Shown here in pieces: positions 44,819 to 55,349 of a stretch of 64,000 nucleotides of DNA. Each line of letters starts with the position of its first letter. Within the stretch, counting starts at the first letter, position 1. A model generated the notes under the pieces. The model was not told where the DNA came from and made no database searches. It saw only the letters and a list, made by a program, of their open reading frames with translations. The position numbers and the translations under genes are program-made. Origin of the DNA: Pelobates cultripes (Eukaryota > Chordata > Amphibia > Anura > Pelobatidae); assembly GCA_933207985.1 (NCBI GenBank), contig OW240916.1:87550699-87614698 (forward strand), written 5' to 3'.

Positions 44819-46150
44819 TTACATAGTTACATAGTTACGTAGGCTGAAAAGAGACTTGCGTCCATCAAGTTCAGCCTTCCTCACATTTCTTTTTTTACGG
44901 TTGATCCAAAAGAAGGCAAAAAAAAACAGTTTGAAGCACTTCCAATTTTGCAACAAACTAGGGAAAAAAAACTTCTTCACCCATGAATGGCAGATAGATT
45001 TATCCTTGGATCAAGAAACTATAGTTTAAAAATTATATCCTACTATCCTATTATACCCTACAGTTTAAAAATTATATCATTGAATATTCTGTTTTTGAAA
45101 GTATGCATCTAGTTGCTGTTGGAACATCTGTACGGACTCTGATAAAACCACTTCTTCAGGCAGAGAATTCCAAATCCTTATTGTTCTTACGGTAAAAAAA
45201 CATTTTCTTTGCCTTAGACAAAATCTTCTTTCTTCCAGTCTAAACGCATGTCCTCGTATCCTATGTCATGTCCGGTGTAAATCGATTTCAACACGATGGT
45301 TTATATTGGCCATGGATATATTTGTATAATGTTATCATATGCCCTCTGAGGTGATGTTTTTCTAAACTAAAGAGGCTTAAATTTGTTAACCTTTCTTCAT
45401 AGCTAAAATGTTCCATTTCTTTTATTAATTTTGTAACCCGTCTCTGCACTCCTTCCAGTGCCATAATATCATTCTTTAGAACAGGTGCCCAAAATTGCAC
45501 AGCATATTCAAGAAGTGGTCGCACCAGTGATCTATAAAGAGGCAAAATTATATTCTCATCCCAAGAATTAATGCCCTTTTTCATGCATGACAATACCTTA
45601 CTGTCCTTGACCACTGCTGATTGACATTGTACATTGTTGCATAGTTTGTTATCTACAACAATTCCCAGGTCCTTTTCGTGTGTTGGTATCCCTAATTCGC
45701 ATCCATTAAGGGTATAAGTTGCTTGTGCATTCTTGCAAAATCCAAATAGATCACATCCACTGCAACACCCTGATCTATACTTCTACTTACTTCTTCATAG
45801 AATGCAATCAAGTTGTTTGACACGACCTGTGCTTCATAAAACCATGCTGATTACCATGTTCTTCTCAAGGAGTTCTTGAATATTATCACTCAATAACCAT
45901 TCAAATACTTTTCCAGCCGCAGAAGTTAAGCTCACAGGTCTATAATTTCCAGGCAAGGATTTTGAACCCTTTTAAATACCACATCTGCCTTCCTCCAATC
46001 CTCTGGAATAATTCCTGAAAGAAAAGAATCTTAAAAGATTAAAAACAGAGGTTCACTTATTTCTACACTTAGTTCCTTAAGTACTCGTGGATGAATACCA
46101 TATTAACTTTCTTTAGTTGCTGCAGTACCTTGTCTTGAGTAAAGTTTTTT
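44819..46150 (-). mobile_element. CR1-B: CR1-clade LINE, minus strand
   Basis: The 3' end at left (TTACATAGTTACATAGTTACG, complement of the CR1 terminal TATGTAACTATGTAA repeats), the RT C-terminal region in the middle, the RT fingers at right. 5' truncated near 46150, with an internal RT deletion. A short copy of its 3' tail is also at 43029-43094. Confidence 0.88.
45108..46120 (-). pseudogene. CR1-B reverse transcriptase, internally deleted
   Basis: Minus strand 5' to 3': HPRVLKELSVEISEPLF (about 46090), GIIPEDWRKADVV, FLSGII, then AVDVIYLDFA (motif A, about 45760). Homology then jumps to the region after motif C: LNGCELGIPTHEKDLGIVVD and VVKDSKVLSCMKKGINSWDE, LYRSLVRPLLEYAVQFWAPV, ALEGVQRRVTKLIKEM and LSLFSLEKHHLRGHMITLYK. 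Motifs B and C (FADD) are missing, so polymerase activity is impossible. Confidence 0.85.
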
Positions 46151-47637
46151 GCAGCAATCATTTGCACTTTTTGCAGCAATTGTTTGCACAAGTTGTAACA
46201 TTATATACACCATATCAAAAGAAACAATGATTAAATAGTAATAATAATAATAATAAAAGTAAAAGTGTCCATATTAATGAAAATGACCAGGTTGGAAAGC
46301 CTTTCTTAATAATCCCATGCTCATTTTGGGAACATAAATTAAACCAATTTTCTACACGCAGAATTGGAAAACCAACTCTTTTAACATATTTTGTTTCTCT
46401 GAGACATATAATCTTAAAAGCTACACTAGATTTTCTAAGGGGTGAGAGAGGAAGTCGCCGCCTCATTCCTCTGGTTCCTAAAATCATATATACATGGAGC
46501 CCTTCTGATTGAGTCATCATCATCATCAATTTGTTTTGAGGCTGTATTAAATATCTGTATTTTGCATGTGAATGTTATTTCTTCATAAAAAGCATATACA
46601 TTGCACAATATTGCATAATGTGTGAAAAAGCATATAATTAGCATTTTACTCATTTACTACTCCTCTCCTTTTTAATTGTTGCACCATTTTTTAGAACACA
46701 ATACTTTCATAAATCCCCTCAATGTCAAATAAGTTTACCACCATGCTATTTACACCACAATTTTAATTTAAAATAGAGGTTCTCTGTGTTCATGTTAAAA
46801 TAACGTGAAATCATAAAATAAATAAAATAGATTATAGTGTTTCTGTACTGATCTTTCATCACACTGGGATTTTTTTCCATTCCAGTAAATGAGCTAAGAG
46901 TCCTCACCTGTGCTGCTTTATCTATTGCTGCTGTTTGTATTTTATAGAGCTTTTATATTTTAATCCCTTATTCATATTGCGCATTGGACTCCAGTTGCTA
47001 TGTGAGTAGGCCTAATTAAAGTGTATATTAAAGTAATCAACTCTGAGTCATAGTAAGCAAGGGCTGAGATACCCTTATTTACATCCAGAAGTCAGCTTGC
47101 CAGATTGCTTATATAAACAGGTGCATGTAAAACAGTTTGAAACAAGTTAAGGTATTATTAATATCCAGATGCTTCTAATATTACTTTATTAACACAGTCA
47201 TTAAAGCAGGTATTAAAACTTTTTAGACCTGCAGAACATTCACAAAGATTTTTTACTGACGCAGGTAGCATGAAGGATGTTGTGTCATTCTACCGGACAA
47301 ATAAAATGGAAGAAAAGCTATTTCAGATGTATCTTGTTCTGTTATCAATAAATGTATTTAGAATTAATGTATGCTTCATTGAAGAGTCGTGAATTGAGTC
47401 TCCCTCAGAACTGGATCCAATAATAACCTAATGTTGACCTAGAATAGTAAAAAGTATTGGGACTATGGCAGGCATGCTGGGTGATTGTCAACACCTCTGT
47501 CAGGGTGAAAGATTGCCACGGAAAGCAAATAATTGTATATAGGACAGTTTTCAGGCCAGACATATTAAGTGCTATTCTAGAGTGAAATTTAATTATTGAC
47601 AGTAAGTGTTGATTAGCTCCATGAAAAGATCTGCAGC
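46151..47637. other. Unrecognised DNA
   Basis: Contains an (AAT)n run at about 46229-46252 and a short (CAT)n at about 46517-46529. Otherwise AT-rich with no gene seen. Confidence 0.45.
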
Positions 47638-47639
47638 AT

Positions 47640-48880
47640 GTTAGTGATCTTTCATGGTTTAATTTGTTGTTGGTTCTTACCATTAGGAAAAGCCACCGTT
47701 TTTTCTGTGTGGTTTATATTATTTTTGGTTTCAATTAAAGTTAAAGATTTGTATAATTTAGAGTATAATGTGTTTTATATAATTTACTTTGGATGCCAAA
47801 GTTTTTTCCTACAGATAAAAAAAAATTATACATCGATGGAAGCAATGCATGACTCCAAATTAAGACATACGATGGCTCAATCTAGGATTGATTATCTTGT
47901 GAATGATAGCTGTGAAAAAATAATACATCTAACCAAAATGTGCAATTTATTCGCAGAGTGCTATAAATCCATTTACAATCTTAATTCAGACTCAAACATC
48001 AGTCATCATAATTTGGACACAATTAGATCTTTTCTAAATAAAAATGCAGCTACCAAATGCACCAAGATAAATTGGAGGCTCTAAATTTAACTATATAAAT
48101 TTAACTAGTATTTTCCCCACACTTGACTGGGCTATTTAATTCATGTTGAAATAAAGGTGGGATGCCCGTCGAAGCACTGTGAGCCCAGATTGTAACTCTT
48201 CCCAAGCCGAGTAAGGATCCAAATAAAAGTGAAACATTTTGGCCTATTTCGTTGCTCAACAAGAATTTCAAAATGCATGCCAACGATGGCACTAGGAAGT
48301 TTATCAATAATATTCATCAAAGGAAAACAGATCAGGCGCCTACTCTGCTTCTTTCATTAGACATGCCACAGGTTTCATCTCAGAAAGTTTTCAACTTACT
48401 AATGGTATGAGGGAAGATTGACCCTTTCCCTTTATTATTTAAGCTGACGATGGAATCCCTATCCAAACTAATTAGGAATGACCTGATGATAGAGGGTGTT
48501 GAAATTGCTGGTGTCACTCATAAGATCAGGCTCTTTGCAGACATGTAAAGAACATGTTTGTATGCTATTACCCTATGAGTGTTCTCTCCATTGTGTATTT
48601 TTAGGTATATTTTGCTTTTTTCCTATCTTTGCAGACAATGTCATTCTTTATTTAAGGAAGCCAGTTTCTTCTCTTGATTCCTAACCTACATATTAAAACA
48701 ATCTCTAGGTGGTCGGTGCATGTCAAAGTAACAGACACCTTAATGTAGGGACCCAAGGTTTCCCAGCAGAATACTACCCAGAGCATTACCTTATTTTGCG
48801 CTAAAATCCTTCTGTCCATCATTTCTATCCTAATGTCCCTTTCTTCTAGGAGCTCCATATTGTTGGCATCGCTGAATGTA
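47640..48880 (+). pseudogene. L1-D: degenerate L1-type ORF2 remnant
   Basis: Plus-strand traces: KLRHTMAQSRIDYLVNDSCE and FAECYKSIYNLNSDSNISHH (linker before RT, 47840-48010), TLPKPSKDPNKSETFWPISL (motif 1, about 48195), LLLSLDMPQVSSQ (motif A with AEKAFD lost), ESFQLTNGMRED (motif B region) and RLFAD (first half of motif C, about 48528). A 94-base insertion follows, then FADNVILYLRKP (about 48629). Internal deletion between motifs A and B. Dead. Confidence 0.75.
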
Positions 48881-48930
48881 AAACAGACTCTTATAGCAAT
48901 ATATATAAGCTATAATATATATATAATATA

Positions 48931-49080
48931 CTCAGTAATGTGTCTTTAAACTACTATAAGTGTGTTTAAAAATCAGTCTATGTAAATAAGATACATTGTG
49001 CTCGTTTTAAATTATACTTAAGTTGCATAAATTGTTATTGTTAAGTCACCTAATATTTGTCAGAATAGCTCACTCTTGGA
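48931..49080 (+). repeat. 150-bp dispersed repeat, copy 1
   Basis: Matches 60771-60905 in the same orientation (CAGTAATGTGTCTTTA, TGTAAATAAGATACATTGT, TTGTATAAATTGTTATT-like), roughly 80-85 percent alike. Both copies lie a few hundred bases upstream of an inverted-repeat element. Family unknown. Confidence 0.75.
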
Positions 49081-49497
49081 CACACCTCCACTCACACCCC
49101 TAAAATAACAGTGTCCCTCTTAGTCCCTTTGCAATGTTTAGAGGGCATGGTAAAAAACAATCATGTTGTGTATAGATTTAAAAGCTTTAAACAGTATAGA
49201 ATGTCCTTTGGCTTGCAATATTACACACAAGGTCTGAAATGTTGGTATAAAAGCAAACATACATATTTCCTCACATACAGTAGTCGTGACAAAAAGATAA
49301 AAATGCAGAAAAAAATAGTTACGGCGCACTCAGACTTCTAAAAATACATAACTAAGAAGGCTACTATAAAACGCCTATCTATGTTAAGCCCACCACTGCT
49401 TCAATGTACCCCAATGTTAGTGGGTCCTACCCTAATTACAAAATGTGGGAGACAAATTAAATAGTACTGGTGCTAAAAACAAGCTACAGTGTATTAA

Positions 49498-49779
49498 AGG
49501 ACCACTATAGGCACCCAGACCACTTCAGCTTCATGCCAAGCGTCCATAGGAAAGCATTGACAATGCTTTCCTATGGACTGGCTGAATGCGCACGCGGCTT
49601 CTGCCGCGCATGTGCATTCAGCCGATGACGACGACAAGGAGGAGGAGAGGAAGAGGAGAGTCCCCCGCCCGGTGCTGGAAAAAGAGGCCGGCGGGAGGGG
49701 GGCCCTGAGGGTGGGGGCACCCTCAGGGCACTATAGTGCCAGGAAAACGAGTATGTTTTCCTGGCACTATAGTGGTCCT
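49498..49779. mobile_element. TTAA MITE, AGGACCACTATAG family
   Basis: Flanked by TTAA at 49494-49497 and 49780-49783. Ends AGGACCACTATAGG and CACTATAGTGGTCCT. GC-rich interior with GAAAGCATTGACAATGCTTTC and a (GA)-rich patch. Fuller copy at 54823-55259, fragment at 57093-57141. Confidence 0.93.
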
Positions 49780-49783
49780 TTAA

Positions 49784-49855
49784 CCCCTTAAGGACACATG
49801 ACATGTGTGACATGTCATGATTCCATTTTATTCTAGACGTTTGGTCCTTAAGGGG
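49784..49855. mobile_element. 72-bp TTAA MITE, CCCCTTAAGGACACATGACA family
   Basis: Flanked by TTAA (49780-49783 and 49856-49859). Nearly a full palindrome: CCCCTTAAGGAC...GTCCTTAAGGGG with GACATGTGTGACATGTC inside. Another copy of the same length is at 56532-56603. It shares its left TTAA with the neighbouring MITE, so it inserted at that MITE's flank. Confidence 0.95.
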
Positions 49856-50482
49856 TTAAATTAATTTCTTTGTAAGAGCAAAGTGAGTATACAAAAATAA
49901 AGAGTGATAAAAGGAATTCAAAACAGCTTCTGAGGCCTCTTTAGAGGTGGCCACAGGTGTATGTATAAATAGGAGGAGTTTTATAGTCATGTCACTTTTA
50001 TTATTTTCTTCATGCAGCACAGATATTATCTGCAAATGTGAGTATACTCATCCAAGCACCAACACTTTAATTGTTTAGTTGTTACACCTTTTTAATTGCT
50101 TTTATCACTCTTTATTTTTGTATACTCACTTTGCTCTTACAAATAAATTAATTTAATACACTGTAGCTTGTTTTTAGCATCAGTACTATTTAATTTGTTT
50201 CCCACATTTTGTAATTAGCATAGGACCCACTAACATTGGGGTACTTTGAAGCAGTGGTGGGCTTAACATCATATGGCCATATGGTGGAACTAAATCCCCA
50301 TATTTATTCTCTTAGATAGGCATTTTATAGTAGCCTTCTTAATTATGTATTTTTAGAAGTCTGAGTGCGCCGTAACTATTTTTTTCTGTATGAAATTTTG
50401 GTCACTGCGGCAGCACCTTTCATGCATAATGCATCTCTCGAGTGTGCCCCCTAACGCTTCTCTGTGCAAAAAGATAAAAATG

Positions 50483-52100
50483 ACCAGCAAATACATTTCT
50501 TACAGGGTCATGTGATATGTACAGGCACACAGGGCACCAGGGGTGCCAGGCAACTGACACAGCTCACAATAGCAGGCTACAGACAGGGGTGAAATAATGA
50601 GTCAGGCACTTGTCATGGTCTGTGGGCCTGACACCAGGAGTGGACTCAGTGGCTTTGCCATTTTTTCCCCAAAGTGCAGGGCACCTCTGCACAGTCTGCA
50701 CTTTTGAAATATGGTAGAGAGGACATCAGCCTCTAGTATGCACCTCCATCTGGAGCACACCATGTGTAACTGTACCCCAAACTTTGGCCAAATAGGGTGT
50801 TGCTGCAAACTACCATGGCAAGGCTCTAACACTGGAAGGCTCTAACAAGTGTGGAACTCTAGCTGAAACCCGCGAGACAGTTATCCATAATAAGTGCCTG
50901 ACGGAAGTGCAGAGCAGATACTCAGCCCCACAGGAAAACCAGGTTTCAGCATATTCCCCCCCTCTCTGCAAGGTAACAACATGGGGAGGGGGGAACCACT
51001 ATACAACCACTATACACACCTACACACTACATCCCTAATACACCCATCATACACACTGTACCCATTGTACACACACATGACAGCCCCTATAACCACACAC
51101 TATAGCACCTAATGTACACACAATGCACCCCCTATACACATATATACACAATACAGTCCCTAGACATAAAATCTCTACAGCTCTCAGACATGTGTACACA
51201 CACTATGGCCCCTAACCACACATGCTACACCACAAACCAAACCTGTTACACACATATACTACACCACAAACAGCCCCCTCTAAACACGCAGCTTCCAAAA
51301 ACATACAACATGGCAGACTTTCTTACATGCGCAACACTTTTCACCAGCCCACCAAGGGCAGTGCAAGTGTGTAATTTAATGTGCTTTATTTCTTTATTTT
51401 AAGTAGAGGTGGGGCATGCTAGCAAGGGTTACTCCATCCAAAAATAGATATTTTTCTTAAAATACAAGTTGTGGCTGTATTAACCCCTTAAAAAGTAAAT
51501 CTGGCTCTCTTTGGAGTCACTTTGGCCATTGGAACCATACCTGTGCGACTCTCACACAGCCATTCTGGGACAGAGTCACACAATCAAGGGGGAGAAAAGT
51601 GTAAAGAGTGTGAAGGGAGGGAGAGTGTTGGAAAAATGCATCTTTGCCTGTGTAACCAAAAATCATGACAGTAGGAATGATAAGCCACGTTGAAACTTCT
51701 TTACTGTTTGGAAGCATTGGGTGAACAGACATTTTTGCAGAATACTTGCAGGCATTAAATCAGTGACCAGTGGCTTCTGGAAGAGAAATTATTTCCTCTA
51801 CAGGCTGGTAATCATTCCTAAAGTACAAATGAGGGGTAGTGAGGTTTTATGGACCATATTTCATTCTGAATAATACATGATGGTAAATTGATCTACACTA
51901 GATTATATTAGTGTATAAGGAATTAACACAATTGCTTCACTAATTTACAAATTAGTGTGAGAAATTATTTCTCTTAAATGTTTCTCCTGCACTTAAAAAA
52001 ATAAATCTGAAATGTCTATGTGAGTTTAACTGCTCTCTTCCCTATGACATGGTAAACAAAATAAAGTTAAGGAAAATTAATTTCCAGTAGTTCAATATAT
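50483..52100. other. Unrecognised DNA, CA-rich in part
   Basis: 50990-51310 is rich in CACAC, CTATACAC and ACACTATAG repeats (degenerate microsatellite-like), with chance ORFs. The rest is nondescript. Confidence 0.45.
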
Positions 52101-52381
52101 ATATTTAGAAGCTCATTTTTGGCCCTCTCAGTAAGTTCACAAGCTGGATCAAATTTGATTTGCCCATATAAACCAGGGCTCCTCACTCAGGGATGTATCT
52201 ATTGCGAGACAAACAAGACATTTGCCTTGAGCGGCAATTTCCAGGGGGCAGCAAAACGCCGCCCCCAAATTCCCAGGCTAATGCTTTGTTTGCCTCATTT
52301 TATAGGGCCCGAGAGCTGGCCGGCTGGCCACCTTAGGGCTTCCCCGGGGCAGGCGGCGAGGGAGCACTTTCCCCTGAGCTC

Positions 52382-52490
52382 TCTCTGCTCAGCTCCCTTG
52401 CGCGATGCCGGGAGCCGGAATATGATGTCAGGGAGGGAGCTGACATCATATTCCGACTCCTGGCATCACTGCAAGGGAGCTGAGCAGAGA
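52382..52490. repeat. 50-bp-arm hairpin inside the hAT element
   Basis: Arms 52382-52430 and 52441-52490 pair around GGGAGGGAGC. Includes GAATATGATGTCA-like and GAGCTGAGCAGAGA stems. Confidence 0.85.
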
Positions 52491-52639
52491 TATCACAGCT
52501 CCTTCGCTGAAAACTTAGAGCGCCCGCCCGCCTCCACGTCCGACTGACTTCCTGCCCAGCAGCCCCACCGCACCCCAGGTGAAAATTCAACTCAGCCATT
52601 CCAAAAGTAGGGAGGCAGGGTGGATTTAAATTTAAAAAA

Positions 52640-53125
52640 ATAATATTAATAATTGTGAGTGTTGGGGGGAAATGTGTGTGTTTGTCAATTAATGTGACTG
52701 TGCGTGTGTCAGTGAATGTGACTCTGTGTCAGTGAATGTGAGTGAGTGTATGTGTCAGTGAATTTGAGTGAGTGTGAGTGTGTGTGTCTGTCAGTGAGTG
52801 TGTGTCTGTGAGTGACTGTGTGTGTTTCAGTGCATGTGTGTGTGTCTGTCAGTGAGTGCCTATGAGTGTGTGTGTCTGAGTGATTGTGTATGCATCTGTC
52901 AGTGACTGTGTGTTTCACTGAATGTGTGTGTGTCTGTCTGTCAGTGAGTGTCTGTGAGTGTGTGTGTGTGTGTCTGAGTAATTGTGCCTGTCTCTCAGTA
53001 AGTGTATGCGTCTGTCAGTGAGTGTATGCATCTGTGAGTGTGTGTCTAAATGATTGTATGTGTGCCAGATTGTGTCAATTCAGTGTATCTGAGAGTGTGT
53101 GCTTGTCCATGAGTGTGTGTCTGTC
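52640..53125. repeat. GTGTCTGTCAGTGAGTGTGT-type minisatellite
   Basis: Nearly 500 bases of irregular TG-rich units with recurring CTGTCAGTGAGTG, inside the hAT element. Confidence 0.92.
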
Positions 53126-53335
53126 AGTCAAAATGTAAGTTAACAGGAAGAGGTGTGGTCTTGGCAGGAAGGGGCGGGTACATTTAAATTAGGGGGTGCC
53201 TGAGATCTGTCATGCCTAGGGCAGCACCATTTCAAAATACACCACTGTCCTCACTACAGTGTTTGCATAGCACCTCGGCAGTGGGAACCCTGCTACACAT
53301 TTTTTTGGAGTGGTATCAAAATTTGTGCCCATTGG

Positions 53336-54089
53336 CAATCTGTCACGGCTCCAGACTCACGGGCGTACGTTACCGCACCCGATCAGTGTGGTCACACAGG
53401 AGCAGACAGGCACTTACCTAAGTAGCGGCGGATCACAGCCTGATAATATGGTTATATGTGGCCCTGCCTCTGGCGGGGTCGGGGGTCACATGGACATGCA
53501 CCCGTTGCCATGTAACTGTCACGCATGCACGTTCTGGAATCAGCTGATCCCAGCTCATCAGTAAGGAATGGGCTATTTAAACCCATTTCTGTATTCCCTC
53601 TTTGCCCTGTTGTGATTTACATTAATGCTTGGTTATCCAAGAGCACCTTCCTGTATTTGGTATTCTTGTTTTTGATATTGGCTTGTTCTGACTATTTTTA
53701 CTTCTGGCTTCCTGACCCTTTGTGAATTTTTAAAACTGCGATGTAACCACAGTATTTGACGGTTCTATTTGACGCCCCAAATGTACTATTTAGCACCAAA
53801 AAAATTTGAATTTTTAAAACAGCGATGTCACCCTAGATGTTGCCCACTGAGCTCACAGCAGTATTTAATAATGCCTAGATGTTGCCCACTGAGCTACCAG
53901 AACAGGATTAAAGTAATGTGCCTGGCACATTAACAAACAGATTGATTATTTCTCTGTGGCTCAGGGCAGGGTACAATAATGTAGGATAGCACCCACAAAA
54001 ATAATCTCTGTAGTTTGCAGATTCAACACCAGAATTCTTTCCTAATCTGCAGCATCCTCTCCCTACACTAATAACAGCTCATGTGACGT
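53336..54089. other. Unrecognised, possibly part of a transposon
   Basis: 53340-53580 is GC-rich, starting TGTCACGGCTCC and with GGGCTATTTAAACCC at about 53569, which may be an LTR or other transposon promoter. 53725-53900 holds two small duplications (TTTTTAAAACTGCGATGT-like at 53726 and 53810; CCTAGATGTTGCCCACTGAG at 53832 and 53873). Confidence 0.35.
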
Positions 54090-54360
54090 GCGGCACTACG
54101 TCACTCCAGCTTATATAGAGGCTGGGTCACATGCTGCACTAGCCAATCACAGCCATGCCATTAGTAGGCATGGCCGTGATGGCTTCTTAGGGCACATAAG
54201 TCAAACGCTTGTTTATTGGCTGCCCTGCAGCTTTTCAAAACGCGCCATTAAATAGCCGAACCCGAACATTCACTGAAATGTCCATGTTCGGGTCCGGGGT
54301 CCAAAAATCGTAATGTTCAGTACGAACCCGAACTTTACAGTTCGGGTTCGCTCAACTCTA
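54090..54360. mobile_element. GTTCGGGTTCGCTCAACTCTA repeat, longer copy
   Basis: Contains GCTTATATAGAGGCTGGG, a hairpin ATCACAGCCATGCC/GGCATGGCCGTGAT (54146-54180), then the CGAACCCGAAC-rich part shared with 27411-27533. Non-coding; transposon class not certain. Confidence 0.7.
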
Positions 54361-54818
54361 GTTACCATCCCATATGCCTAAACTGAATAAATATTTAATT
54401 ATGCACAATCCTGGCAGTGCTAGAAATTACTTAGTGATGCATTGGAAATCTCCAGCTCCACCCACATTGCACTCTGTTTCTATTTGCAACTATGAGGAAA
54501 TATCACATGCGTTCCTTCTAATGTTTTACCCTAATCTCTTGGTTTATAGTTTGATGTTCAGTGTATTCAATGTCACTCTGCTTAGTACACTTGACTGTTT
54601 TGGTGTATTGTATATGCTATACTTTGCACGTGATACTTTACTTTAAACTATACGTATGTACATTGAATCATCTGTGTATATATTGCTTTGTACGAAATAT
54701 CTCTTGAGCCTGTAACATGTTTGTTAATCATTGAAAAGTATTCTGTAAATGTAAAATGCACAGCTCAGTCTTACCCAAAATGTTGAGTTTTTATAATAGG
54801 TGCATCTATATCTATATA
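54361..54818. other. Unrecognised DNA
   Basis: AT-rich. A 90-codon ORF (54374-54646) has no motif and is likely chance. Confidence 0.4.
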
Positions 54819-54822
54819 TTAA

Positions 54823-55259
54823 AGGACCACTATAGTGCCCTGAGGGTGCCCCCACCCTCAGGGAGCCCCTCCTGCCCGGCTCTGGAAAGGGGAAAAGGGT
54901 TCAAACTTACCTTTTTCCTGCGCTGGGCGGGGAGCTCTCCTCCTCCTCTCCTCCTCCGATCCGCCCCGTCGGCTGAATGCGCACGCGCGGCAAGAGCTGC
55001 GTGTGCATTCAGCTTGTCGCATAGGAAAGCATTCATAATGCTTTCCTATGGACGCTTGCGTGCTCTCATTGTGATTTTCACAGTGAGAAGCACGCAAGTG
55101 CCTCTAGCGGCTGTCAATGAGACAGCCGCTAGAGGCTTTGGGGGAAGGCTTAACCCATTGAAACTGCTATGTTTATAAAACAATGGGTTAACTCTAGAAG
55201 GACCTGGCACCCAGACCACTTCATTAAGCTGAAGTGGTCTGGGTGCCTAGAGTGGTCCT
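54823..55259. mobile_element. TTAA MITE, AGGACCACTATAG family, long copy
   Basis: 437 bases flanked by TTAA (54819-54822 and 55260-55263). Made of several hairpins: GGAAAGCATTCATAATGC, CAGCCGCTAGAGG pairs, AACCCATTG...CAATGGGTT, CACCCAGACCACTTC/GAAGTGGTCTGGGTG. Same ends as 49498-49779. GC-rich core with CpGs. Confidence 0.95.
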
Positions 55260-55349
55260 TTAAGAATTCATTTGGTTCCCTATTTCTAAAATACATAAAT
55301 TATCTACAATGTTTCCATCAACGAAAATCTCATTAAAAGCTTAGGATGT

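Larger units (their letters stand above)
49306..50467. mobile_element. Foldback element with 15-bp flanking direct repeats
   Basis: Flanked by AAAAAGATAAAAATG at 49291-49305 and 50468-50482. The left arm (49306-49497, continuing at 49858-49917) is the reverse complement of the right arm (50095-50388). A 60-base segment is extra in the right arm (about 50265-50320). The left arm is interrupted by two TTAA MITEs. A 15-bp target duplication suits a retrotransposed element better than a DNA transposon. Confidence 0.8.
52188..53247. mobile_element. Non-autonomous hAT-type element with perfect 8-bp TSD
   Basis: Flanked by TCCTCACT at 52180-52187 and 53248-53255. Ends CAGGGATGTAT and (complement) CAGTGGTGTAT, an 11-bp inverted terminus with two differences and a hAT-like CAG start. 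It holds a 50-bp hairpin (52382-52490) and a TG-rich minisatellite (52640-53125). No transposase. Confidence 0.9.
52119..53335 (+). mobile_element. L1-E: small L1 C-terminal remnant, split by a hAT element
   Basis: Removing the inserted hAT element and one target copy joins VHKLDQI...FAHINQGSSLQC to HSTSAVGTLLHIFLEWY in one frame. This resembles the L1 Cys/His knuckle region (CWRC...GTLLHIFW.C), with several Cys lost. Only about 60 residues are recognisable. Confidence 0.6.

Noticed and set aside
52709..52918. Thr/His-rich repetitive ORF (THTH repeats)
   Set aside because: Read through the TG minisatellite of a hAT-type element.
53336..53760. Solo LTR starting TGTCACGG with a TATA-like GGGCTATTTAAACCC
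   Set aside because: No matching CA end or target duplication could be fixed. Left as unrecognised DNA.
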